NCBI RefSeq assembly: GCF_047495875.1
Contig: NC_092459.1
Location: 21,871,795-21,935,794, forward strand
Direction of reading: 5' to 3'
Length of the DNA stretch: 64,000 nt
DNA from: Pithys albifrons albifrons
Lineage: Eukaryota > Chordata > Aves > Passeriformes > Thamnophilidae
A program made the position numbers and the translations under genes. The notes under the pieces were generated by a model. It was not told where the DNA came from and did not search any database. It saw only the letters and a list, made by a program, of their open reading frames with translations. Shown piece after piece: positions 1 to 13,900 of the stretch. Every line of letters starts with the position of its first letter. The stretch's first letter is position 1.

Positions 1-84
1 TAGAAGCAGTTACTGGATGAAAATAAGTTGCTTAAAATGCTCCTGTATGACTTTGACTGACCATCTCCTTCTCTCTGCTTGTAG

Positions 85-310
85 GTTACTAATAGAATTT
101 TATGATGCAAAGGATTCTAAAAGAAGAAATAAGTTCCCTGGAAAAAGTGTTCATTCCAAATTAAGCCTCAAGAAAACTTTGCCATCTTTGCTGTTTTTAG
201 GTGGCCTAACTGCTAGTATGCTTCTGACAGAATCTGGAAGGAAACTTTATGTAAAAACATGGATATATGGGACTTTAATTGGCTGCCTCTGGGTTAGCAT
301 TAAACCATAA
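85..310 (+). CDS. Terminal coding exon of an unrecognised membrane-protein gene (partial)
   Basis: A pyrimidine-rich tract ending in TTGTAG at 78-84 is a good splice acceptor. The exon starts at 85 with the last base of a split codon and reads 75 codons to TAA at 308-310. The first part is charged (IEFYDAKDSKRRNKFPGK) and two hydrophobic stretches follow (LPSLLFLGGLTASMLL and IYGTLIGCLWVSI), so the product probably ends in one or two membrane segments with a very short tail. A poly(A) signal 90 bases past the stop makes this the last exon. The rest of the gene lies left of the window. I do not recognise the family: it does not read as TRAM2 or EFHC1, the neighbours of TMEM14A in human. I am confident of an exon, not of its identity. 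Confidence 0.6.
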
Positions 311-430
311 GCAGATGTTAGTCTCCAGTCAGTGAAATGTGCAGTCTTTTCTTGCACATTGCACCAAACTTTTTCCTGACTTTATAGAAAAAAAGTGTAA
401 ATAAAGCCTTATTGGTCGAATATTGGAAAT
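311..430 (+). terminator. 3'UTR and poly(A) signal of the leftmost gene
   Basis: AATAAA lies at 400-405, about 90 bases after the stop codon. A GT-rich stretch near 455-470 (GTGTGGTTGGTCTGG) could be the downstream element. Cleavage would fall near 420-430. Confidence 0.6.
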
Positions 431-3400
431 AATAGATTATGTGACTTAAGCCTCTGTGTGGTTGGTCTGGGGAAAAGAAATGTAGATTTTCAAATTTGCT
501 ACTGATTTTTGCTAGAATAATGACAGATAAACTGAGTCATATGATAAATTGCTTTCCCCATGAACTAACAGCCATCTCTTCTGCAAATTTTAAGAAGTAT
601 GAGTTACACATAAGGGTGTCTTAAGTGGACCTGTGAATGTATTTACAGAGCTTAATTTAGAGTATATATTTATTCTTCTGATATTCATGTTGAATTTTCG
701 TTACTCTTTGATGCATTGCAGCTCAGTTGCATCTATCCCAGCTGTATTTTGCAAATACAATCAAAACAACTGTTTTTTTTAATTTTGCTTTTCAGTTTTA
801 GCTAAATACTGTGTTCTTAAAAGGGACTGCATAAGCTGGCAAATCATGGGATGATACCTGAAGCAGAATAAAATGTTCCTGAGAACTACTGTTCATGGGG
901 AAGCAGCTCTGTTTATCTAGTGCATGATTTTTGATTATATTGCAGTATCAGGTGATTATTTTACACATGCAAAACATTAAGCTGTACTGAGCAAACAGCT
1001 TATTTTGCACACCTCGTGTTTGTGCATAAAAGGAATGTATGCAGTATAACAAAATGTTAAGGTTTTGTTTCTGGCCTAACCAGACTGTAGCCTCCCTTGT
1101 GTTTGTTCCCCCTACCACCTCGAGCGTTTCAGCTGAGCTCACAGAACTTTCATGTGTGTGTGCCATAAGCAGAAATCTCCTGTTACCTCACAATTTTCTG
1201 GAAGCAACCTTTATAGTGTGGGTAGTGCACGGAATTATTGTAACTTCAGGAGAGTAAGGGTACGGTAACGAGGAACCTTCAGGTGTTCCTGCTAAATCCC
1301 AAGCATGTGCCTTTCCCACTAATCTGATTTAGCTTGATGTTTCATAACCTGGCAGTCATTTCCGTGCTGTAGTATCACAGTAGATTCACAGTCGTTTTAG
1401 GCAATGCAGACTGCAGTTGGATTGAAGTTACAGGGTTGATGTATATGATTTGCACAGTAGACTAGTAGTAAACAAAATGCATATCCTGTCAGTATTTCAC
1501 TTGCTCAGAATTATACTTTAAAAAGAAATTCAGCAAACTCTGACTTACCAGAAAGTCTGTGATTCCCAAGGCTGGTATTTTTGTTGGGGAAAAGCCATTT
1601 CCTGATATCAAGGGAACAGTCTATATGTATAGCAATGGGGTAGGAAAGAGGATGTATTTATCTTCTTCCATTAGGGAACTGGACTCCCTGTATCAAAATG
1701 AAAGAATTAGAGAATATTTTTATATAACACTTGCAAGCTTTAAATGTGCATCTCTCTCTAGCTTCAGTATGATTTGTCTTGCTTTAGAGTCCATTGTGAG
1801 TTAAACATCTCTTAAAATTATGTCTTAGATTTTCAGATTCCATTGTTGCCAGTTAATTAAAGATACGGCTTTTACTGTGTGTTTTCTTTTTTCCTTTTTT
1901 TTTTTCAACCTTACAATTACAGTTCCACCTTAAAATCATTCAGTACAACTTTCAGTTTGCAGTTCTGTGTCCTTTCATAATAGATTTTGTCACCGGAGTT
2001 ATTTATATCTGTGATTGATTCAGGATATGTTGATGAACCATTTTAAAAACAATGACTGGGAACAATGTTGAAAAACAGTATTGTTATGAGGCTGTGAAAC
2101 AGAAAAAAAAAAGGCCATTTTATGTAACAGCCAAACATGCTTATATGTAGTTCTTCCCATTCTCATCTGACTGTTACCAGTGGGTATAACCAGAAAGCAG
2201 TGTTCCTATGTTAGTGTGATTTTTTTTCAGTCATGGAATGAAATTTTACTCTGACAGGACTAAATTGCTTTGTAACAGCTAAGAATAACATTTAATTATA
2301 CATCAAAAATAAAAGCAAACCGCTTAATTCATTTATAGGAAAACAACTGCTATTTTGGAGAGCCGAATTACCATGAAATACTGGATCTCTCTTACTGTTT
2401 AAGTACCAGGAATATAATTGCCACTGTGCAACAAACAAACAGGATGTTTACTTTGAATCTTATTCTCTTTGTTAATCTTTTCTTTTTCTTGCCATTCATT
2501 TATAAAGTTTTGAGACTGTAATTTGCTGATGTATTTGGCATTGGGAGTGTCACATGCTATTTCTAAATATGCACTGATATTAACTTGAAATATTTCTTCA
2601 TTAAAATAAGAAGAGCCAATGCTCATTCAACTTTTCTGTCCTGTCTACTTGTTCAATTTTTCTGTACTTTTCATGTTTGTAACTTGGTTAATAGGAACTG
2701 CTTACACAAAGGCTACGAGTGTGGGTTTAAGTCCTTGATGGAAAGACTTGTGTGAGAAGCAGTCAATTGAAAGAAAACAACTTTGTGAGTTTTTTTCCCA
2801 TGGAGCTAGTAATGTGTTAGAATTGATTTGTGCTTGTTTCAATGCAACACACCACCAGGTCACTCATATTGCAATAGCTTTTCACCCATGAACACCTGCA
2901 CTAACTTAACAAGCTTATTAATGTTCATTAATGTGCAGGACCACAGTTCTGTCCAGGAATTGGCCTTAATGGCAATTGGCCTTGGTCTGATGACACTGGC
3001 AGAGAGTGTGGACAGACACAGGGGGAGGGAAAAGGTATTGTAGACAAATACCTGAAGTGTATCTTGGTTGCAAATGCCACTAAAGATTTAGTGATATGTT
3101 AAATCTCAGAAGGACCCAAAAGTTCAAAAACATCCTTTGCCAACTGTATCAGTGCCTCTGATAACAGCAGTCTACCTCCACACAAGTACTGCTCTGTTCA
3201 TACACATAAACTGTATGTAAAACTTGCAAGACCACCATTTTAGGCTAATTCTACAATGATATGCTTGTGTTCACTTTTGGTGAAGGAATTGGGCTAGTAA
3301 GGAAGCATTAACTTAAATAATGGAACACAAAAAGTGAAGTGACAGAAAACATTGAGTGATACTAGAGTGAAGAAATGACTGCAGAGGACATGTGAGGGGC

Positions 3401-4450
3401 TCCAGCCTGCTGCAGTCCTTTGCTAACTCCTGTGAAGCCTTTTCTTACTCTCATTTTTTCTCCATTCAGTCAACATACGTGTAAAACTTCTTTTAATACT
3501 TCAAAATTGACCCCTGATTATTTTTGTATTTCAGTATGCCTAGAATATGTATATATACTCACTTCAAGGGAGAGAGAGGTAACTATTTTGGGTTTGGATA
3601 ATGAAGGGGACCTGGAGCAGGTTTGGGATTTTTGTTTTAGTGTTAAAAATGGAAAAAAAGATACTTCTTCCACCACCACCTCCAAATAAAAAACACTTAA
3701 TGACAGTAAATTCAACCATGCCCAGAAAGGCAATAGAAAACCAGCTAATAGATTCAAGATCTTGGCACCTGCTTTATAAAGGCTTTTCCTTTCTAAATCT
3801 GGAAACTACAATTTGGCCCTAACCTGTAATTCTAGGTCACCTTTTAGCAGAGCAGCTCTGGTGCCAGGGCTTGAAGCAAACACAGCGGGGTTTCTCTTTT
3901 CCTTATTTTCTTGTTCTTGCCTATCTCATCAGTTTGAAGCTCTGTGGTCCCAGTGAAATGCATTGCACAACTTGCTGAACACAAGACAAAAGAACAAATT
4001 GTTACTTTAAGTTTGTATCATGGCAAAAGTCACACAAGTAAAACAAAACACAGAACAAGTCCAGAGAAGGAAAAGCAACGATAATCTAATACATAAAAAA
4101 AAAATTAGAAACATCAGCTCCAGTCAGGCATGACTGCATCTGATTGATTCCAGGGAAGATTTGTTTTCTGTGTGGCGAGCAGTTCCCTGTCAGCATGGTG
4201 AGTATTTCTCCTACCTGTCCAGTTTCAGTCCCAGATCTGCAGTCCCACCCTAGACTGACTGGTCTTTTGTTTTCCTAACGAGGAGTCCCTCAGCACTTTT
4301 CAAACTGATGTAAATCTTAGGTTTTCTCCTTTCTCCTCCTGGACCCAAGGAATTTCCCTATTTGTCTTCTGCTTGATAAACTGCTGCCAGACAGGCCAGT
4401 GACACCCACCTCCTTCAAGTTACATTCTCCTTAGGACTGGTATTTGGTGG
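431..4450. other. Intergenic, no gene seen
   Basis: AT-rich sequence with scattered stop codons in all frames. Open frames are short and lack splice-site context. I see no repeat family I can name here. Confidence 0.5.
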
Positions 4451-4454
4451 GCAG

Positions 4455-4632
4455 ATGCCAGTGGAAAGGCTGGGGGCTTGCTGGTGGGCTGGATGGAAGT
4501 GTGGCTGAGAGAAGGGTTGTTGAGCTCTGAGCAACCTGGTCCAGTGGAATGTGTCCCTGCCCATGCAGAGGGCTCGAAACTAGATGGTTTTTAAGGTCCC
4601 CTCCAACCGAAACGATTCTAGGATTCTGTGAA
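4455..4632 (+). mobile_element. CR1 LINE 3' fragment
   Basis: The segment carries the diagnostic CR1 3' end in sense orientation: GAGCAACCTGGTCCAGTGGA, then GTCCCTGCCCATGCAGAGGG, CTAGATGGTTTTTAAGGTCC and the terminal ATTCTAGGATTCTGTGA octamer-type repeats. It is a 5'-truncated copy, as is usual for avian CR1. The 5' boundary is approximate. Confidence 0.9.
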
Positions 4633-4639
4633 GTCAGTA

Positions 4640-7600
4640 TTGGACATCCAAGATTGATCTCCCTCCTGCCTCTGCCAGAGCGTGCTTTTCACTGATAGGC
4701 AGTTTGCACAGCTCTAAGTAAATGCATAGAATAGATGTACCCCTGAAAAATAGTGACTCGTTCCTGGGTCATATTTGTGATATGAGACCACCATTAGTGG
4801 GACTTGTACAAATTATTTCACAACCATTCTGTCTGCCTTTTATCTTGTATAAGAACTCCATTTTTAAAGGATATTTTGATGCCTCTGTTTGTGTTCCCTG
4901 TGTGACTAATTGGAACCAGAGCCTTTTCAACCTGTTTGCCTGACTGGCCCAGAGAACCTACAGAGGGTGCAGACGTTCAGGGGCAGAAGTTACTGCAAGT
5001 TCTCTGGCCATGCAGTGGCAGATGGAGCTGCTGGTCTGAGCTGCCAGGCTCCCCACAAAGCCTCTTCAGAAAACAGGCCCCTCAAGTCCCAGTCCCACCA
5101 CTATAGACTGAGACAGGCATCACCATCACTGGGTTCCCTGGATAAAGAGTTTCAGGGAGTGGTAGATCCTAAAACCCACTTGTCTTGTTTAGAAAGTATC
5201 CAGGATATCATGTTCTCTCCATAAGATGGGCTGGGGCTCATTGGTGCCTTGAAACATGGATAAGCAGTGAGAACAGCTCCTGGGCTGAGAAAGACCAGAG
5301 CTATTTTACTTTCCCTACCACTCCATGTACTCAAGGAGTCCCCAGTGCTGCTTTTCACCGCAAGATTTTAAGATTTGTAGGGCCGGTAGGACTAACTGGT
5401 GCCAAAGACACTGGGTATTTGGATGTCTGCCTTCAGCTTCAGCCCTGGGGCATTTCTGAACTGCCCCATGAACACGGTGGAAAGAGAGACGGCCCACAGC
5501 TCACACCAGCATGCAGGCATCTGTAGCCTCCAGGCTGTGATTATAGAAAGAGAAAAGTGGGAAGCCATCCTTCCCCATCTTCTTCAGAGACACAAAAGCT
5601 GAAATTGCAAAGCAGTTTTGAATTTCTGCATATTACTAGTCCCTGGCCTTACTCAGCTGTGCAACTATTTCATCCATTTGGGACCACAGAGGAAACAGTT
5701 ACAGAGAATTTAATTTACAGTTGGCCAAAATGGGCGAATTGACACTATAATTATCCCAAAAGTATCAAATGCTGTACAATATTGTTAGGCACAAATAGAA
5801 GAATATGCAGAATACTCAAGGCTGAAACCTGAACTGGAGTTATTATGTTAAATTACTTTTCATGCTCTATGTATAGCAGTCCCTCATTAAGGTTGTCACT
5901 TACGGTTTAATAGGCACGTGCATCTCCTATAGTGTCCTAGTGCACATTTAGCATAAACACTATAGGTCCAGTAAATGGCATTGCCTTTACGCTATTTTGC
6001 ACCAGAGTCTTTTAAGCTCCTTTGTGATAGAGACTATAAAGATTTGCCTCTAATCTGTGAGCATTATTTGGCTTCTATAAACGAAGTCTTCTTGTCTCAC
6101 AAGGTATAAAAAAAGTTGGTTTGACTTCAAGGTGCTTTAATTAAAATTCCTGTTGATTGCAAAGAATTATATTAGTATGGTCACATACTAGCAAGTGTTG
6201 AAAAGAGTTTTAAAAAACACACACTGTTTTTACAGCCAGGGAAGTTAAATTAAAATGCAGAAATACTAGTTTGTGGAGCCATGCACTTGTAGCTAGGACT
6301 TGGTTGTAGTCATGGGTGAATAACCTGATTCATACAGCTGTTTAAAGATAGAGAAGTAGAAAGTGCTGGAGAAATGGTGGTTTTATTGTCCAGAAAAGGA
6401 AAGGTATTCCAAAGAGCTGACAAATAATTTTGCATAGCCCATAGTAGTCCTGTTGGCACAGGATATGGTATTGTTTTCTAAGTTTAAACAGTAATAAGAG
6501 ATTGTGCGTACATATCCTGATACTGTCAATTGAATTCCTGACCAAATCACAAGAGATTCAAGAAGTCACAATACTTAGAATACTTAGAACACATCCCCTT
6601 TTGCACTGCAGATTGGAAATGCCAAGTGGCTGCTCTCGCTCATTCATCCTGTGCATCCCTTTGGGATGCTGGTTGCTGCTCTCTGAGCCAATTTAAAACT
6701 AACAGTTATTCTTGGCAGCCCAACATGTATGAAAGCAAGGTGTGAACAGGGACATGTACTGTCACTGAGGATGCTGGACACAGTGATAAAGCCTGGGTGG
6801 CCTCAACTAGCCCTGCAGAAGCCAGGAATGAGAACTCAAGCTAAACCAGGGAGGTGCAGTCACACTGGGCAACAAAGTGCCTGTTTGAAGAGGGAATCTC
6901 AGCACAAGCACTGAGCACTGGCAGTGCCACAGGTTTGCACCATGTGCATGGCAAAGGCAGCATCTCCAGAGGCTGTACCAGGCTCAGCTGAAGTACACGG
7001 GAACTTTGTATTGCTTTTTAAATGGTAGGAAAAATTTGAAGCTGTAAAAGAAAAACCCTCTCTCTCCAAATTATATGACATCCTGGAAAGGAAGGAATAC
7101 TCCTGAAAACGCAAAAATTTGGAGTAATTTTCGTGTCAAATGATGCCATAGAATAACTGGGTAAGGGTCTGCCAGGATGCAGGTTCTCATCCCTCCCTTC
7201 TTTCTCAGCTCAGGCCAAATGCTTCCACATGCAGATATGAGTTTTGCATTCCTTATGCCTGGATACCCAACCTAAATTAAGCCTAGTCTGCAGCTGCTGT
7301 AGAAGGCAACAGGAACATATAAAGCACATGCACACACCACTATACAGCAATCTCCTGGGTCAACAAATGTACTTCTTGGATTGAATAATCACGAAACACT
7401 TTGAGATTCTGGTTTTCTGTTTGTAATATAATGGCAATGCTCTTCCTTGCATTTGAGGGTTGTTAAACAACCACTTTGTTTTGTAAGTTTTGGTGCTTTT
7501 TTACAACATTCACCATGACAGTATCCATATGAAATGCATGATTGTCTTTGTAAGCACGTTAATTTAACATAGGGTCAGTAATGTATGGGGAGGCCTTCTG

Positions 7601-10550
7601 AGCAAGCTCAAGTGTTCTTAAGTGAGCTCACAATAATGTGCAGAGACTGAGATCCTCCACATTCTTTCCCCACATGCCACTTCCTAGTTGCCTCCATGCT
7701 TTGCTCTACCTCAGTCTCCTCTTCACCTGTTGACTTCCACCCCAGTTTTCACACAATTCAGATCCCCCCAGCTCTCTGCCAGGGTTTCTTTGGTCTATTC
7801 TAGGTTTACTTTTCCAAATTATCTGTTCCTCTTGCATGTCTTACCTCCTCTGAATGCAGTTACTTCACATAGCCTGGAAATAAACTGTTTGCAAAAAACC
7901 AACTAACAATCCATACTTTTGAGTATCTGGATTTAGTGCTGCTCTGGCCTGAAGCACTTAGGAATTGCAGCTTCTAGGGAAGTCCCATTGCTGGCCCTGG
8001 AGCATATGCCATGCTCATGAACTCACCAGAAAATGAAGCCTGCAATCTCTAGCTGGCCTCTGGTGAGCACATGTGAACTGCAGCTGGCTTGGTTTTTATC
8101 CAAAGCCCTATGAATTGGCCAAATTTTCACTGAGATTAGAAAAAGTCCCTCTCAGCAGTCAGGTTACTGTTTTGTCCAGTTCCAAGTCCCTCTTCCAATA
8201 AAAAAAAAAAAAAGCACCACAACGTTTCAAAGATTGCCTGAGTACTGGGAGGGGGATGTGGGCTTTTGTTTGTCTTGGACCTGGCCACAATTAGGTTAAG
8301 GAAAAAAGGTGCTCTCAGAAATGTGAACTGGTTTGGCTGAAAACTTTGAAAAAAATCCAGGCTTCAACACTCACCCAGCAAGCGAAGCTTTGGCTTTTTG
8401 CTCATTGGGCAATTAGCCCTTTTGCTAATTAAATTTTTGCTAATTGGGCAAAGGTAATAAAAATAAAAATAAATACATATAAATTATAAATAAACTCAGG
8501 ACTGCGACAGCAGGATGCATTGGACAGTCCAAAAACTGAGATGCAGTTACATATGTAGCTTGCATCTTTCCTTCCCTCAGCCTTGAACTCTCAGAACATT
8601 TGGACTCAAGGAGCAATATGGGATAGGCTGTGGTTTGGATCAGTCTTTGTTTTTAACTGGTTGTCTTCAGTGAATCCATTTTATGGCTGCACATATCTCA
8701 GATTTGCTTTCCGTGTAACGAAGTTTGGCTACTTGAGCCAAACCCAGTAATATGCCAAGACAGCTTGGCTATACAATTGAGGTTAGAAAGGTTTAACTAA
8801 ACCAAAGGGCTGAAGCAGAGAGTAGCTAAGTCATGTACAGAATATCTTAAGTGTTCTGCTTCCTCATGTAAGCAAATACTGTGTTTTGTTCACTGAGTAT
8901 CAGTTTCTCCTCCTGAGAATTGTCCAGCACCAATGTGTCTTTACAGTGCTCAGATTCAGTCCTGCCACCCAGGTGAGGTCAGTGTTGCTATAACCAAAGT
9001 GGCTAGCTGGTATTACTAACTTCTGCCTGGAAGAATTTTGACAGTAGAAAAGAAACATGAGATTTGATGCTGCGGTAAAGAATGCAGGCTTCAACTGAAA
9101 AGAGAAGCAATTCTTTTCATGAAGCAGACACAACAGCACACACTTCCTCGGCCATACAGTATGCCAGTACTGTGTGTTAGCAACACCCAAATAGCTTGTA
9201 CGTTCAGGCTCATGAGGTTAATTTTGTGGGGTTTCAGCATCTCCTATGGCCCCTCAAACAAGCTGACCTGCCAGGGCAGCTGAAGTTTGCATCTTTATAC
9301 TGTGCAAGTCGGTTTTGAGAGGCAGGGCTGTAAGACCCCAGCACTCTGCCAAGACTCATGTCCTTCTCTGTTCTGAATCCAAAAGTTCCTCTTACACCAC
9401 CTGCCATCTAAGTGACTCTTGAGTTTGCACAGGGGCAGAGCCAAAGAGCAGCTTCACACCAACAGTAGAGATCTCAGTCAGGAGGCAACTATGAGCTGAG
9501 AGGCTCATCCAGTGTTGGTTAAGATTAACTTGTTCACAACAGCAGCAGCTCAGCCAGCGTCTTGGATTAAACCCCAGAATTTGGGTCCAGCTGATACATG
9601 TGATGTGGATGGTGTCTTACAGTTTCCCTGACACAAGCCTCCCCTTTCCCATATTCACTCCCACGGCACTCGGCTACCGCAGTCCTGTGGGGCTCTCCCC
9701 TTCATGTGTTTTGCCTTTGAATCACCTCATTGGCCGGACTGCAGTGATGAGCACTGGGATATCAGCTATTTTTTCCTGTGCAAATGAACCCAAACTCACC
9801 TGTCCTCCCAGCAAGCCACAGTCACCAGTGGGTGACACCCTGGCTCTGCAAGTTGAGCCTCCTCTGGAGGCAGGAGCCTGGAGCGGGACGTCCCATGTGA
9901 TCCTACTGTCCATCCCCAGGACCCCTGCAGTGGTATGGGCTGAGTGTTTTTGAAACATTTCACACCAACTTCTTACCAGGGAGAAGCTCTTACATCAAAC
10001 TGTGTGGAAGGACCAGAAGAGATATTACAGTTTATAAGCCAAGGGGGCAGAGCTGTAAGGGCAAGCATGTGCTGGTGCTGGGCACACTCTGGGACTCTGG
10101 CAGTGCATCTCTTGGCATCTGACCTGGCAATCCGGCCAACGTGTGGCTTGCATGTCCGCAACAAGAACACCAACACACAGGGGAATGCATGTGTGTTCGG
10201 GCATAAGAACTGGTAGCTTTTTCTTTCCATTTATATAATGTTTTTCCACACTAAACTGCAAATACAGAAGGGACATGCTGGTTTTCGTTCCAGTGAAAAA
10301 GCCAATCCCCGATTTTCTGTGTAGTTGATAATGAAGCTTCAAACCTGAGCTGTCCTGCTCACACGGCTTTTGTAACGTGATGGCTACCCTAGTGCAGGGC
10401 GATGCATATTAAGAAGGTGCTTTCTGTACAGATGTTCCCTAAGGAGTGCAGTGCCAGAGCTCTGGGCAGCTTGGGCTGGGAGAAGGGATCTCTCTGCCTG
10501 CCCTTTGCAGATAATCCTGCTCTGCCCCAGGTGCAGCCACTGCTAAGAGC
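4640..10550. other. Intergenic, no gene seen
   Basis: No recognisable coding exon or repeat family. A short AT-rich stretch near 8,400-8,500 has loosely repeated GCTAATTGGGCAA-type words and several AATAAA words, and a 14-A run lies at 8,200-8,213. None is linked to a gene. Confidence 0.45.
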
Positions 10551-10559
10551 TGCCATCTC

Positions 10560-10960
10560 TTCTTCCCTGCGCGGCTTGAGACAGTGAGTGTGGGAAACAC
10601 GGCTGCAAGTGGCCTCTGGAGCGAGACGCTGGCGCTCGCCGCCGGTAGAGTGGCAGCACTGCGAACAGGGGTCAATAAGCAGAGCAAGTCCGAAGTTCCT
10701 GGTCAGGGACTGCAACGTCAAAAGGTAGAGAAGGAAGGAAGGCAGACAATTAAGCGCTAATGCAAACAGTGCGCTGCCGGCATCCATGGGTGCCCGCAGA
10801 GATGTGATGCAGGCTGGGATACGGCTGCCTCGGGGAAGGAAGCGCAGCGGGCGCTCGCAGGCAGCTCCAGCCCAGCGCTTTGCATCTACCACCATCTCGT
10901 GGAGAACCAGCAGATCCCAGAGCCGGGCCCTTCCTACCATCGCCAGCAAGGGAAAGGGGC
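10560..10960. other. Small GC-rich patch with a CTCF-like motif
   Basis: About 400 bases are clearly richer in G+C and CpG than the flanks (for example GCGCTCGCCGCCGG near 10,630 and GGAAGCGCAGCGGGCGCTCG near 10,840). The minus strand of 10,886-10,902 reads CCACGAGATGGTGGTAG, close to the CTCF core. A 186-codon minus-strand frame (10,389-10,949) crosses the patch but resembles no family I know and is probably a base-composition effect. The patch could be a distal regulatory element or the start of a noncoding transcript. Confidence 0.3.
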
Positions 10961-13900
10961 AGGGAGCTGATACTCACGTTTTTCAGTCAGTGCTGCCCCT
11001 GTCACTCCAAGTGCAGAGCAGATGCAGGGAGCTCACGGAATGAGACTGACCAAGAGTGAGGGAAAGCAGCAGCAAGTTCATTCCCTGGAGATCACGTGTG
11101 ATGTGCAATAGGTGCCCATTCCAGGTCTGTGCCCACCAGGCCTACAAAACTTGAGTAAGAGACCTGCCTGCCAAGGAGCCTGTGGTCCTGAGGGATGCTG
11201 CAAGAGGACATGATACCTCCCCTCCAACACTAGTATATATGCTCTGTATTTGTGGGAGGAAAAAAACATCCTTTCTTTATCTATGGGGTGGTCAAATACA
11301 TGAAACCAGCAATGGTAGCAAGGCAGGTTCACGGTGAAAGGAATGATGGAAATCAGCTTAGAAAACAGAATTTCGTAGGAGGGCAGAGAAGGAGGAGGAG
11401 GAGGAGGGCTGACAAAACAATCGTGAAGATTTATGATTTCCTACTGAAAATATGTGGTTTTGAGCTTTGGTTTAGCTTCTTTTAGAAACCCGTGACACAG
11501 CAACAAGCCTTAATGCACTATGCTTTATGTAGGAAACTCACTTAATGCACTGTGGACTAAATTCTACATTTCAGATTCTCTCCCGGCTGATAACAAGTCA
11601 GAAGAGGCCTTGGGGGGTTGTGATGTGGGGCTTAGAGAGCTGCAATCTGAGCCAGATGGAACGGAGCTGAGGACTAGGGCAGTGCAAACCCAGTGGTGCT
11701 TACTGAGTACCCTCAGAAAACAAAGCAAGTATCCAAACAAATGCTGGTTGTTTCACATGTGGTTTAGTCAGTCTAGTTAGCTGAGCTTCAGGTTCAATGT
11801 ATTGACTAACCTGTGGCCTACAGAAATAAGCTACTTGTTTTTTCCTCTCTGTTTCCTACTTTGTTGCAAAACCAGGGAGATGAAGAGAGATCCCTGTGCT
11901 TTGATTTCCATGTCTTCCAGAAAAAAAACCCAAAGCCTTTCCTCTCATTTTTCAGGGATCCCTAACATGGACTGTTTTGCATATGGATCCTGTGCCAAGC
12001 CCTCTGCATTCATTTGCTCAGTTCTTGGCTGGCCCAGCTAGGAAAAGAGTGTCTGATTTAAATCTGTGGGTGGTGATCAGCAGGTCCCTTAGCTGTAGCT
12101 GAGCAGACAAAGCATTTGGCATCACACTTCTCTCAGATAATTTGAGACATCCACGATATACACAGTTGACCTGAACTCCCTTGTAGGAGACAGAGGAGTC
12201 CAGACTGTTTTATTTCTCTATACTAGCATTCAGGAAGTAAATGCATGTTGAGTGTTTCCTTCATATGAACAATTTTAGGCATCGATTCCAGGATGAGATG
12301 AAATGGAGCCTTAACTTGATTAGTTATATTGACTATAGGCCTGCAGGCTGTAAGGACAGCCCAGCCTGAGCAGCTCAGGGACAGACGTCCATGCTGGAGC
12401 TTGACTACATTAAGCCAGGTGGATGCTGGCTCCTGTCCCTCTCCCTCCATGGAGCACCAGAGATGTCTCAGCACCTGCAGCCCAGGGGGAAGGGCTGCAG
12501 GCAGTGTAACCACCCCTGAGCAGAGGGGTCATTTCCTACTATCTTCTGCCCCTGGCCTGGGACACAGAGGTTGACATAGGGATGCCACCCTCACAGGGGT
12601 TGTTAAAACTGAGCTTCCAAAGCACCTGCAATATGTGTGTAGTTTGGCTTCTGTGTCTTGACATCCTCTCACATGATATCCCACTCTCCTTCCTTTTGGG
12701 GATAGGCCTGGGGAGAGAACTGCCCTCTTTTCAGGTCTGCTTTCTCTGTCTCTGTTTTTTTGATATCCAGCTATTATGGAGCTACTCGTGTCATCCTGTG
12801 GAGACCAGTAGAAACTGAGTTATATTTAGCAATGTTCCCATACAAAAGTTCAGTCTTGTTAGGCAATGTTGGATGTACTGCATCTAGTGAACTACATGGC
12901 TAAATGCCATGCTTTGATCCAGAAATTTCTATCGCTCCAGCAAACAGGAAGCCCAGAATGTGCAATTATGTGCCTACTTTTAGAAATAAAAATCTAAACC
13001 ATGATTAGATCTATTTCTACCTTGCTTCAGAAACTTCTAAAATGTATTTCAAAGCACTCAGTGGTGCACTTAGAGGATGACCAAGAAACAACCCCCAAAG
13101 CTTAGCACCGTTATTCACGCTGAGAGCTTGGCATAGTCAGACAGCTTGGGCTGCAGATTCTACACATGGTTCAGCTGTGGTACATCATTCCTATTAGGTT
13201 CAGAGTAAGTTGCTCCTATTCAGTTTTCAACAAACTTGCATGATAGTCACTGGACTGTTATGAGTTTTACTTCTTCTGTCAGGCAACATCACTTGCCCTG
13301 TGGTGTTAATGATCTCCCAAGCATTCCTGTCATCTAACTCTCCATGCAGCGTAATGCTTGATGAAAGCAGGACTGTACTGTATTGTATAATAATAATGTT
13401 TCTCAAACTGCTATAATGAAATACTTGCAGCAGAGCCAGAATGTCCAAGGCATCCTGGTGTGTATTTAACCACATACTATACACAGATGTGTACATTTTT
13501 ATCTGTGCAGCCTGTGGTCAAAGAGAACCTGATCTCATATTAGAGGGCTGAGCTCTACCATAGACCCGAGTTTATTTGCAGTCCTCCTTGAGGCCTGTCT
13601 TCTGGAGTGAACAGTGGAAGGACAGACAAACTAGAATTGCTTCTCTAGAAAGAGGCCATCATTGTAACTTCTGTCCTTGCTAATATACTCACTGTAACCT
13701 GCAACTTTCCTCACCTCCACGGTCCCCCTTATCATCAGGATAAAACACATATTGTTACTGCTCACAGAGAACATAACTCATATTGCCGACAGCTCAGTTT
13801 AGATTTAGTCATTATTAAAAGCCAGGGGGAGCAAATAAAAGACACTATTGGCTCTGAGAATTTCTCTGCTTTGTAGGCAGTCAGATGAGATGACCTCGAG

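Noticed and set aside
8395..8500. Possible short inverted or tandem repeat (GCTAATTGGGCAA words)
   Set aside because: Only two or three imperfect copies in AT-rich sequence; no defined unit or element.
10389..10949. 186-codon minus-strand frame
   Set aside because: It crosses a GC-rich patch, has no recognisable motif and overlaps other frames of similar quality. I kept only the patch as a possible regulatory region.
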